A stretch of DNA of 43,178 nucleotides, from assembly GCA_902782995.1 (NCBI GenBank), contig CACZPJ010000011.1:1-43178 (forward strand), written 5' to 3'. Source of the stretch: an uncultured Lachnospiraceae bacterium. Its GTDB lineage: Bacteria > Bacillota > Clostridia > Lachnospirales > Lachnospiraceae. Within the stretch, counting starts at the first letter, position 1, and each line of letters opens with the position of its first letter. Below are positions 25,970-33,870 of this stretch, in pieces. The translations under genes and the position numbers were made by a program. The notes under the pieces were generated by a model. The model saw only the letters and a list, made by a program, of their open reading frames with translations, was not told the origin of the DNA and made no database searches.

Positions 25970-26530
25970 ATGACAAAGCAGGAAATATGGAAGGCAGTTC
26001 AGAATTCAGATGCAAATTACGACGGTATATTTTTCTATGCAGTAAAGACGACCAGAATATTTTGCAGACCTTCCTGTAAATCAAAACTGCCGAAAAAAGA
26101 AAATATCTGTTACTTTGCATCTGCCAGACAGGCAAGGGATGCGGGCTTCCGTCCATGCAAACGGTGCAGGAGTGATCTGTTAGAATATGATCCAATGCAT
26201 GAGATTGCTATAGAGATAAAGCAAAAGCTTAAGAATGCAATAGAAAATGAGCAGAATCAGGTCATGCAGCTGGATGATATAGGACTGACTCCTCGACGGC
26301 TGACCGATATTTTTAAACAGGAATATGGGATGACTCCGAAGGAATATATGGATACGCTCCGGCTGCGTAATGCGAGATACATGCTTGAAAAAACAGATAA
26401 AAAAATTATTGATGTGGCTTATGCATCTGCATTTACAAGTCTTTCCGCGTTCAATCGTTTTTTTAAAAAACATACGGGACAGACCCCGTCTGCATATAGG
26501 AGAATCTGTAAACAAAGTAAGGAGGAATGA
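25970..26530 (+). CDS. Ada metal-binding domain / AraC-type regulator
   Basis: 186 aa. Residues about 5-75 are the Ada N-terminal zinc domain: GIFFYAVKTTRIFCRPSCKS and GFRPCKRCRSD supply the four Cys, of which the first (in FCRPSC) takes a methyl group from DNA methylphosphotriesters in Ada. Residues about 85-186 are an AraC helix-turn-helix pair (LTDIFKQEYGMTPKEYM, then SAFNRFFKKHTGQTPSAYR). The C-terminal O6-methylguanine transferase of E. coli Ada is absent, as in many Firmicutes. It probably senses alkylation damage and activates repair genes. It sits 13 nt after the TSUP gene. Confidence 0.93.
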   Translation: MTKQEIWKAVQNSDANYDGIFFYAVKTTRIFCRPSCKSKLPKKENICYFASARQARDAGFRPCKRCRSDLLEYDPMHEIAIEIKQKLKNAIENEQNQVMQLDDIGLTPRRLTDIFKQEYGMTPKEYMDTLRLRNARYMLEKTDKKIIDVAYASAFTSLSAFNRFFKKHTGQTPSAYRRICKQSKEE

Positions 26531-26537
26531 GATTAAT

Positions 26538-27035
26538 ATGACAATCGCACAGATTATGAAGAAAATGATTGCCTTTTCGGAGGGCAATGTACATGACATT
26601 GACCACTTTATGAAGGTATGGACGTATGCAAAGACGATCGGTGAATTAGAGCAGATCGATGAGAAGACGCAGTATATTTTGGAAGTGGCTGCGATCACGC
26701 ATGATATTGCATGTCCGTTATGCCGGGTAAAATATGGCAATACGAATGGAAAGTATCAGGAAGAAGAGGGAGGACCGTTAGTCACGGAATTTTTGTCGGA
26801 TACAGGGATGACGAAGGAGCAGATCAGCCGCGTTTCTTATCTCGTCGGACATCATCATACGCTCACAGGGATCGAAGGAATGGATTATCAGATTTTGATC
26901 GAAGCGGATTATATTGTAAATGCCACAGAAAGTGGATACAGCAGGGAGAATGTAGGGAACTTTGTGGAAAAGATCATGAAAACAGGTAGTGGAAAAGAGA
27001 TTGCAAGGGATATTTTGCTGACCAAGGAGAAATAG
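26538..27035 (+). CDS. HD-domain phosphohydrolase
   Basis: 165-aa soluble protein with the HD metal-binding pattern: VHDIDHFMKVW, then AAITHDIACPL with the HD pair, VGHHHTLTGIEG and a late Asp in IEADYIVNA. Such stand-alone HD proteins hydrolyse phosphate esters of nucleotides; the substrate is unknown. The start at 26538 follows GGAGGA by 11 nt, 7 nt after the Ada/AraC gene ends; a longer open frame from 26370 lies within that gene. Confidence 0.85.
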   Translation: MTIAQIMKKMIAFSEGNVHDIDHFMKVWTYAKTIGELEQIDEKTQYILEVAAITHDIACPLCRVKYGNTNGKYQEEEGGPLVTEFLSDTGMTKEQISRVSYLVGHHHTLTGIEGMDYQILIEADYIVNATESGYSRENVGNFVEKIMKTGSGKEIARDILLTKEK

Positions 27036-27039
27036 TTTT

Positions 27040-27806
27040 ATGACGATCTTACAATTAAAATATGTGCTTGCCATAGCAGGGGCATCTTCCATGAGGGAAG
27101 CGGCAAGTAAACTATTTGTATCGCAGCCGGCACTTTCAGCTACCATTCGTGAGTTAGAGGATGAACTTGGAATAGAAATCTTTAAGAGAAATAACAAGGG
27201 AGTCATGCTTTTGTGAATACGGTAAAAAAATTCCCTGTAAAAAAGTTTGTCTATTCCGTAAATGAGACGAGGACGGATGAAGTATTAACAAATGTAAAGA
27301 ATCTGAAAAGCGAAATCGGTGTGATCGCATATACAAGAACAAATGAAAATGTTATAAAAAAGTTATTCCGGGAATATCAATTAGATTTTTATCCGTTGAT
27401 GGTACGTGATACTTTTGTATATGTTGGAAAGGAGCATCCGTTAGCGGACAGGCAGGAAGTTTCATTAGAGGATTTGAAGGATTATCCGTGTGTAAGCTTT
27501 GATCAGAACAGTGACAATGACTTTTATTTACCGGAGGAGGCTTTGGGAGATTATAAGTTTGAAAAGCTGATCAAGTCCAACGACCGGGCAACCTCGTCAG
27601 AGATTGTAGCAAAGCTGAATGGATATTCCATAGGAACCGGTATCATGACAGAAAGTGTTACTTTAAAGGATAGCTTCGTCACGATCAAACTGACCGAAGA
27701 AGATCCGCTTACAATCGGTTATATCGTCAGAAAAAATCATAGGCTGAGTGACATTGCTGAAGTATATATAGAAGAATTGCAAAAGTATAAGGAAGAGGGA
27801 CTCTGA
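27040..27806 (+). pseudogene. Broken LysR-family regulator (internal deletion)
   Basis: Codons from ATG 27040 give a complete LysR helix-turn-helix (SSMREAASKLFVSQPALSAT, then ELEDELGIEIFKR) but stop after 58 residues at TGA 27214. In another frame, 27213-27806 encodes about 197 residues of a LysR effector domain starting NTVKKFPVKKFVYSV. The linker helix and first strand (about 50 residues or more) are missing. So a deletion not divisible by three joined the two parts at about 27205-27215. The DNA-binding piece lacks the dimerisation helix and is probably inactive. The gene ends just before the nitrogenase-like cluster, whose promoter has a LysR-type site; in an intact strain it would be the likely regulator. 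Confidence 0.85.
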
Positions 27807-27822
27807 TTGAGTTCCTCTTTTT
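27793..27822 (+). terminator. Rho-independent terminator
   Basis: AAGAGGGACTC (27793-27803) pairs with GAGTTCCTCTT (27809-27819, one G-T), followed by T. It overlaps the end of the LysR reading frame and separates it from the next cluster. Confidence 0.85.
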
Positions 27823-27840
27823 GACTGTATTGGTTCGTTA

Positions 27841-27910
27841 GTGATAAGAAAAAGTTATCACAGACAATAAAACTTGGAAAATTGTCAGAAGAGATTCTGC
27901 ATGATAATAT
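27841..27910 (+). promoter_or_regulatory. Promoter and LysR-type operator of nitrogenase-like cluster
   Basis: A perfect inverted repeat GTGATAA-N7-TTATCAC (27841-27861) contains a T-N11-A LysR-type box. Downstream lie TTGTCA (27882-27887), a 17-nt spacer and TAATAT (27905-27910). With a start near 27917 the palindrome centre is at about -66, the classic position of the LysR recognition site at activated promoters. Confidence 0.7.
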
Positions 27911-27961
27911 TTAACCAATTCAATTAAGGAGAAAAAATATCATTAAAAGGAGGTCACAGCT

Positions 27962-28897
27962 ATGAGTGAGATTAAAGAGAGCGCATTAGAGTTAATCGGA
28001 GGAACACCGATCCTGAAATTAAATGGGTACTCCAAAAAAAGAGAGATTACACAGGCAACTGTACTTGCCAAGTTAGAGTATCTGAATCCGGCAGGTTCCG
28101 TCAAGGATCGAATTGCATTGGCGATGATTGAGGATGCAGAAAAGAAGGGAACATTAAAACCGGGAGCAACCATCATTGAGCCTACCAGTGGTAATACCGG
28201 TATTGGTTTAGCGGCAGTAGCAGCAGCCAAAGGATACAAGGCTATTTTGACACTTCCGGATACCATGAGTGTAGAACGTAGAAATCTGTTGAAAGCATAT
28301 GGAGCAGAACTGGTGCTGACAGAAGGTGCAAAGGGAATGAAAGGTGCCATTGCAAAAGCAGAAGAACTCAATAAGGAAATTGAAGGTTCTGTAATTTTAG
28401 GACAGTTTGTCAATCCGGCAAATCCGAAGATCCACAAGGAAACAACAGGACCTGAGATATGGAAACAGACGGATGGTAAGGTAGATATCTTCATCGCAGG
28501 TGTAGGTACAGGCGGAACGATTACCGGAGTTGGAGAATACTTAAAGGAGCAGAATCCAAATGTTAAGATCGTGGCAGTAGAGCCGGCATCGAGTGCAGTA
28601 CTTTCTACCGGCACGCCGGGTGCACATAAGATTCAGGGAATCGGAGCAGGCTTTGTACCGGAGGTATTAAATACAAAGATATATGATGAAATCATTACGA
28701 TAGAGAATGAAGATGCATTTGCAGAAGGAAAAGCATTTGCAGTATCAGAAGGTATTCTGGTTGGTATCTCATCCGGTGCAGCACTTAAGGCAGCAGAGAT
28801 ACTTGCAAAGAGACCGGAGAATCAGGGAAAAGTAATTGTAGCCCTGCTTCCGGATTCCGGAGACCGTTACTTATCGACACCGTTGTTTAATTCATAA
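27962..28897 (+). CDS. cysK: Cysteine synthase (O-acetylserine sulfhydrylase)
   Basis: 311-aa PLP enzyme that makes cysteine from O-acetylserine and sulfide. Lys48 in [10 protein letters not shown] binds [12 protein letters not shown] forms the substrate loop; [15 protein letters not shown] binds the phosphate of PLP; GISSGAA holds the Ser near the pyridine N. Length and motifs are those of typical CysK. AAAAGGAGG precedes the ATG. It is the first gene after the promoter at 27882 and is followed 28 nt later by a YezD-like gene. Its place at the head of a nitrogenase-like operon suggests that sulfide is a product to be captured. Confidence 0.96.
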   Translation: MSEIKESALELIGGTPILKLNGYSKKREITQATVLAKLEYLNPAGSVKDRIALAMIEDAEKKGTLKPGATIIEPTSGNTGIGLAAVAAAKGYKAILTLPDTMSVERRNLLKAYGAELVLTEGAKGMKGAIAKAEELNKEIEGSVILGQFVNPANPKIHKETTGPEIWKQTDGKVDIFIAGVGTGGTITGVGEYLKEQNPNVKIVAVEPASSAVLSTGTPGAHKIQGIGAGFVPEVLNTKIYDEIITIENEDAFAEGKAFAVSEGILVGISSGAALKAAEILAKRPENQGKVIVALLPDSGDRYLSTPLFNS

Positions 28898-28925
28898 ACA
28901 CAGAAATCCCGGGGAGGTGGGATTG

Positions 28926-29084
28926 TTGAGCCAGGAAGCAAAAACAATCAGAGAACAGAGATCTTACCTGACAGAGGTGGAACATTATGTGAACAATATG
29001 AGGTATGGAAGTGTCACATTGATCGTACAGGATGGCAAGGTTATACAGATTGATAAGACAGAAAAAATAAGAATCAGAAACTGA
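28926..29084 (+). CDS. YezD-family small protein (DUF2292)
   Basis: 52 residues starting with TTG (28926, or the TTG just before it), after a strong GGGGAGGTGG site. It fits the DUF2292/YezD layout: an N-terminal helix, then YGSVTLIVQDGKVIQIDKTE and a basic end KIRIRN. The family is tiny and of unknown function, and members often lie next to sulfur-assimilation genes, as here, 28 nt after cysK. The TTG start and small size make it easy to miss. Confidence 0.8.
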   Translation: MSQEAKTIREQRSYLTEVEHYVNNMRYGSVTLIVQDGKVIQIDKTEKIRIRN

Positions 29085-29088
29085 CTGG

Positions 29089-29143
29089 AAAGACCAGAGG
29101 TTTTACGTGAATACATGATAAGACGTAAAATCGCTGGTCTTTT
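29089..29143 (+). terminator. Terminator-like hairpin between YezD gene and tRNA
   Basis: AAAGACCAG (29089-29097) pairs with CTGGTCTTT (29134-29142), and inside it TTTTACGT (29101-29108) with ACGTAAAA (29123-29130). Only four T follow, so it may be a partial terminator that lowers read-through into the nif-like genes, or an RNA processing site. Confidence 0.5.
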
Positions 29144-29176
29144 GTTATGAAAGATGAAAAGAAATCATAAAAACAG

Positions 29177-29246
29177 GATGCCGTAGCCGCTGGAATGGCA
29201 TAGGTCTGCAAAGCTGAAGTTGGTGGTTCGAGTCCGCCCGGTATCG
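29177..29246 (+). tRNA. Aberrant tRNA-Cys(GCA)-like gene inside the cluster
   Basis: The acceptor arms 29177-29183 and 29239-29245 pair over 7 bp (one G-T). The D arm starts GCC and ends GGC with GG in the loop. The anticodon loop CTGCAAA gives GCA (29208-29210). The T stem GGTGG/CCGCC closes a canonical TTCGAGT loop. The run GTAGCC...GGC-A-TAGGTCTGCAAA resembles clostridial tRNA-Cys. Two things are wrong for a normal tRNA-Cys: the anticodon stem (TAGGT with GCTGA) has a mismatch and two G-T pairs, and the discriminator is G29246, not the U73 that cysteinyl-tRNA synthetase needs. No CCA is encoded. It may be a decayed tRNA or a specialised tRNA-like RNA. Confidence 0.7.
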
Positions 29247-29294
29247 TTAACGACTGTGGAAGGTCGTATATAGAAGTAAGAAAGCAGGTGACAT

Positions 29295-30167
29295 ATGAGT
29301 AATACATACAAGGATTTGCAGAATTCCCATCCATGCTTTGGAGGACAAAAAAATAATGCCGGAAGGATTCATCTGCCGGTCAGTCCGGGTTGTAACATTG
29401 CCTGCAGGTTTTGTGATCGTACCTTAAATGATGTTGAGGAAAGACCCGGTGTTACATCGAAGCTTCTAAAGCCGGAGGAATGTGAAGATATATTAAGAAA
29501 AGCGTTAAAGATCTGTCCGGATATTAAGGTGGCAGGGATAGCCGGACCGGGAGATACGCTTGCATCCGATAATGCATTGAAGACCTTTGAGATCGTAAAA
29601 GAGAAGTTCCCGGATCTGATCAAGTGTATGAGTACCAATGGACTGCTGCTGAATGAAAGGGCAGAGGATGTGATCCGTGTAGGGATTGATTCACTGACAG
29701 TTACGGTCAATGCCGTAGATCCGGAAATTGAGAATCAGTTAAATGCTTATATCATCTATCATGGGAAAAAAATAGAAGGTGTGGAGGGTGCGAAGATCTT
29801 AATTGAAAACCAGCTGGCAGGAATACGGAAGGTTGCTGCAGCAGGGATCACGATCAAGGTCAATACCGTTCTGGTTCCGGAGATCAATGGGGAGCATATA
29901 GAAGAAATAGCGAAAACAGTAAAAGAGGCTGGTGCAAGTATCTATAATATCATTCCATTGATTCCACAGCACGAATTAAAGAATTATCAGGCACCGACCT
30001 GTGCGCAGATCGATCAGGCAAGGACGAGGGCATCAAAATATATAGATGTATTCCGCCATTGCCAGCACTGCCGGGCAGATGCCGTCGGTGTACCAGGTAA
30101 ATCAGAATTCGGTGATCAGATCTATCAGCGCAGACTGAAGGTAAAGGAGACATTTTCACATGGATAG
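29295..30167 (+). CDS. nifB: NifB: radical-SAM cofactor maturase
   Basis: 290-aa radical-SAM protein that fuses two [4Fe-4S] clusters and inserts a carbide to give NifB-co, the precursor of nitrogenase cofactors. SHPCF (His12, Cys14), the SAM-cluster motif CNIACRFC (Cys33, 37, 40), GIAGPGD, Cys111 in KCMSTNGL and RHCQHCRADAVG (Cys256, 259) are all present, i.e. the full set of NifB cluster ligands. The C-terminal NifX-like domain of long NifB is absent; a separate NifX-like gene overlaps its end. It is preceded by the tRNA-Cys-like gene. Its presence means the downstream D/K proteins probably use a NifB-derived cofactor, unlike DPOR or CfbCD. Confidence 0.93.
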   Translation: MSNTYKDLQNSHPCFGGQKNNAGRIHLPVSPGCNIACRFCDRTLNDVEERPGVTSKLLKPEECEDILRKALKICPDIKVAGIAGPGDTLASDNALKTFEIVKEKFPDLIKCMSTNGLLLNERAEDVIRVGIDSLTVTVNAVDPEIENQLNAYIIYHGKKIEGVEGAKILIENQLAGIRKVAAAGITIKVNTVLVPEINGEHIEEIAKTVKEAGASIYNIIPLIPQHELKNYQAPTCAQIDQARTRASKYIDVFRHCQHCRADAVGVPGKSEFGDQIYQRRLKVKETFSHG

Positions 30168-30531
30168 TCAGGAATACAGGGTAGCAGTGGCATCCAGCGA
30201 TGGAATTGTAGTGAATAATCATTTTGGAAGAGCCAGAGACTTCTACATCTATCAGGTGGATCATACGGAACAAATTCATTTTCAGGAGAAAAGGAGTGTA
30301 ATACCGGTATGTGATGGCGGTAACCATGATGATGATAAATTAGAAGAAAATATAAAAAAGCTGCAGGACTGTAATTATCTGCTGGTGAGCAGGATTGGCG
30401 GCGGGGCAGCAGCCATGGCAGAACGCTATGGAATAGAAAGTTATGAGATACCGGGGCTGATCCCTGATTCAATCGGACAGCTAACCAGGTACATTAAAAT
30501 AAAAAAATTATTTGAAGATCAGAAAGGATAA
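30160..30531 (+). CDS. NifX/NafY-like iron cofactor-binding protein 1
   Basis: 123-aa protein of the dinitrogenase iron-molybdenum cofactor family. The N-terminal VAVASSDGIVVNNHFGRARDF is the family signature, and GGGAAAMAERYGIESYE follows near the end. Such proteins carry NifB-co or finished cofactor between NifB and the apo-enzyme. The start overlaps nifB by 8 nt, and the NifH-like gene begins 3 nt after its stop, so the three are translationally linked. Confidence 0.9.
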   Translation: MDSQEYRVAVASSDGIVVNNHFGRARDFYIYQVDHTEQIHFQEKRSVIPVCDGGNHDDDKLEENIKKLQDCNYLLVSRIGGGAAAMAERYGIESYEIPGLIPDSIGQLTRYIKIKKLFEDQKG

Positions 30532-31383
<852 letters not shown>

Positions 31384-31396
31384 GGAGGTACAGATT

Positions 31397-32392
31397 ATGG
31401 GAATCAGTAAATCGATTGCAGAATTAGTCGGAAAAACGCCTTTACTGGAATTAAGCAATTATGAAAAAAAGCATAATCTGGAGGCAAGAATTCTGGTAAA
31501 GCTGGAGTATTTCAATCCGAATCAGAGCGTGAAGGACAGGATTGCGCTGGCAATGGTGGAGGATGCCGAAAGAAAGGGATTATTAAAACCCGGATATACC
31601 ATTGTAGAAACTACCAGCGGAAACACCGGAATCGGTCTTGCAGCGATTGCAGCAAGCAAGGGATATAAATTCCGTGTATACATACAGGATCAGGTCAGCG
31701 AAGAACGCTTTAAGGTAATCCGGGCATTCGGAGGAGAGACGATCAAGCTTTCCGAGGAACCGGCGGTAGCAAAGACCTTAGAAGAGACCGGTGGAGATTT
31801 TGTAGCTGCAATTCAGGCGTTAAAGGAACAGGTGTTAGATAAAGAAAAGGATATATTCTTTGTAGATCAGTGTTCAAATCCTGCAAATCCAGCCATTCAT
31901 GAAGCGACTACCGGACCGGAGATATGGCAGGATGCAGAAGGAAATGTGGATATCTTTGTGGCAAATGTGGGAACGGGTGGAACAATATCCGGTACGGGAA
32001 AGTACTTAAAGAGTAAAAATCCGGAACTGAAGATCATTGCCATCCAGCCGGGAGAAAATTCACTGCCAAGTGAAGCAAATCCGGCACCGGAAGAAATAAC
32101 CGGAGTACATCCGTTTGAAGGAATACCGAAGGAACGTGTACCATCCACGATGAATCTGGACATCTACGACGAAAAGTTTGAGGTAGAGACCATAGAGGCA
32201 TACCGGGCAGCAAGGGAAGTGGCAAAAACAGATGGTATTTTGATCGGAACCTCATCCGGAGCAGCCATTTATGCAGCAACAGAAGTAGCAAAACGCCCGG
32301 AAAACAGAGGAAAGACAATCGTTGCTGTTTTGCCGGATACCGGTCTTCGGTATCTTTCTACAAAGCTGTTTGAGGAAGAATATCAGGGATAG
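31397..32392 (+). CDS. Second, divergent cysteine-synthase-family PLP enzyme
   Basis: 331 aa, fold-type II. PLP Lys46 ([11 protein letters not shown]), [23 protein letters not shown] and GTSSGAA are kept, so it is an active beta-replacement enzyme. It differs from the first cysK product (311 aa): the segment after YKFRVYIQDQVSEERFKV has an insertion of about 20 residues, and the substrate-side stretch reads GVHPFEGIPKERVPS where CysK has [12 protein letters not shown]. The acceptor or the sulfur nucleophile may therefore differ (sulfide, a thiol, or an activated serine). It lies between the NifH-like and NifD-like genes, with 13- and 11-nt gaps. Confidence 0.9.
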   Translation: MGISKSIAELVGKTPLLELSNYEKKHNLEARILVKLEYFNPNQSVKDRIALAMVEDAERKGLLKPGYTIVETTSGNTGIGLAAIAASKGYKFRVYIQDQVSEERFKVIRAFGGETIKLSEEPAVAKTLEETGGDFVAAIQALKEQVLDKEKDIFFVDQCSNPANPAIHEATTGPEIWQDAEGNVDIFVANVGTGGTISGTGKYLKSKNPELKIIAIQPGENSLPSEANPAPEEITGVHPFEGIPKERVPSTMNLDIYDEKFEVETIEAYRAAREVAKTDGILIGTSSGAAIYAATEVAKRPENRGKTIVAVLPDTGLRYLSTKLFEEEYQG

Positions 32393-32403
32393 GAGAGTGT
32401 GAG

Positions 32404-33870
32404 ATGCCAGTTAATTTATCCAATTCAAATGTAGCAACCAGAGAGAACCGAATCGGTTCCATTACCGGCTATGTCGGAACCTTAAAAGATTTAGCAACAC
32501 AGAGTGAATGTGGAACGTTAAAAGGCTGTTCCAGATGCTTTTCACAATCAAGTACCTGTCTGTCCATGTGTGGATTATCGCAGTTGGCAGGAATCCGTGA
32601 TGTGGCAATCATCCACCATGGTCCGGCAGGCTGTTCCGTAACCGGTGCAAACTCCTACTATATGTCAAAAGTAATGGCAAAAAAGAGGGGCGTTACCAGT
32701 GATACTGTTTATGTCGGAACAGATATGAATGAAAATGATACGATTTTTGGTTCTACGGAGAAGCTGAGAAGCATTATTTTAGATGTCAATAAGAGATATA
32801 AGCCAAAAGCGATCTTTGTGTCAAGCTCCTGTGCCACCGGTATTATTGGTGAAGATATTGACAGTATCGTAGATGAAGTCAGGGACGAAGTAGGTGTACC
32901 GATTGTGGCAGTACATTGTGAAGGCTTTAAGTCGAGAATCTGGGCAACCGGTTTTGACATCTCTGATCATGCAATCCTGCAGGAAATCGTAAAGCCACCG
33001 CGGGAAGGGGTTAAGACCAACAAGATCAATTTTAAGAATTTTTATGAAAGTGCGAGACCTGAGATCATTGAAATGTTTGCGGAATTCGATCTCGAACCGG
33101 TATTTTTATATTGCAATGCTACGATCGAAGAACTGTCGCATCTTTCGGAAAGTATTGCAACGACATGTATCTGTGGTACGCTGGGCAATTATCTTGGGAA
33201 TGCGCTCGAAGAAAAATATGGTGTTCCATATGTCAGAAGTATTAACCAGTGTGGAATCACCGGATTTGAGACATGGCTGCGGGAAATTGGCAAAGTGACC
33301 GGACGCAGTGAGAAAATAGAGCATTATATTGCAGAGCAGCGGAAAATTTATCTCCCACAGATCGAAGAGATCAAAAAGGAACTGAAAGGACTTACGGCAG
33401 TGCTTGGTATGGGTCCCGGCTATACCTTTGAGGTATCAAGAGTGTTAGATGAGCTTGGTATCAAGGTCGTATGGGCACTCGCATGGCATTACGATAAAAA
33501 GTACGAAAATGGAGATGTCCCACCTTCCATGAAATATTTATTAGATCACGATATAGATTTTGAAGCCAGTGTTGCGGATCAGCAGAATTACGAGGTCATG
33601 AATATTTTAAATAAATATAAGCCGGATATGTATCTGTCGCGTCATCCGGGTTCTACGGTATGGGCAATTAAGAATGGAACACCGGCAATTTATGTCGCAG
33701 ATGAATATATGATCTTTGGATATAAACATACGCTGGAGTTTGCAAAGACGATCCTGGATGCAATTCGTAACCGCAGCTTTGAAGAAAATCTGGCAAAGCG
33801 TTCGAAGCTTCCATACACAGACTGGTGGTATCAGCAGAATGTGGATACATTCCTAGAGGAGGCGAAGTAA
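32404..33870 (+). CDS. NifD-like alpha subunit 1 (nitrogenase component 1 family)
   Basis: 488 aa. Three P-cluster-type cysteines are present with nitrogenase spacing: Cys52, Cys77 (HHGPAGCS) and Cys143 (SSSCATGIIGEDI). Cys257, 12 residues before the EEKYG motif, corresponds to the cofactor ligand Cys275 of MoFe protein. At the His442 position it has Tyr430 (GTPAIYVADE), so the second ligand is lost. The N-terminus has four extra Cys: 36, 42, 45 and 56. Downstream NifK-like 1 starts one base after its stop. It is either a catalytic subunit with altered cofactor binding or an assembly scaffold. Confidence 0.9.
   Translation: MPVNLSNSNVATRENRIGSITGYVGTLKDLATQSECGTLKGCSRCFSQSSTCLSMCGLSQLAGIRDVAIIHHGPAGCSVTGANSYYMSKVMAKKRGVTSDTVYVGTDMNENDTIFGSTEKLRSIILDVNKRYKPKAIFVSSSCATGIIGEDIDSIVDEVRDEVGVPIVAVHCEGFKSRIWATGFDISDHAILQEIVKPPREGVKTNKINFKNFYESARPEIIEMFAEFDLEPVFLYCNATIEELSHLSESIATTCICGTLGNYLGNALEEKYGVPYVRSINQCGITGFETWLREIGKVTGRSEKIEHYIAEQRKIYLPQIEEIKKELKGLTAVLGMGPGYTFEVSRVLDELGIKVVWALAWHYDKKYENGDVPPSMKYLLDHDIDFEASVADQQNYEVMNILNKYKPDMYLSRHPGSTVWAIKNGTPAIYVADEYMIFGYKHTLEFAKTILDAIRNRSFEENLAKRSKLPYTDWWYQQNVDTFLEEAK

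Noticed and set aside
27943-28614. 223-codon open frame on the minus strand over cysK
   Set aside because: Antisense shadow of a clearly real cysteine synthase gene.
29085-29294. T-box leader sensing tRNA-Cys before nifB
   Set aside because: The T-box antiterminator motif (AGGGTGGNACCGCG) and specifier structures are absent; the element is a tRNA-like cloverleaf itself.
29074-29334. 86-codon minus-strand frame with GGLEPPTSALQ
   Set aside because: This peptide is the well-known false translation of the complement of a tRNA; it supports the tRNA-like call and is not a gene.
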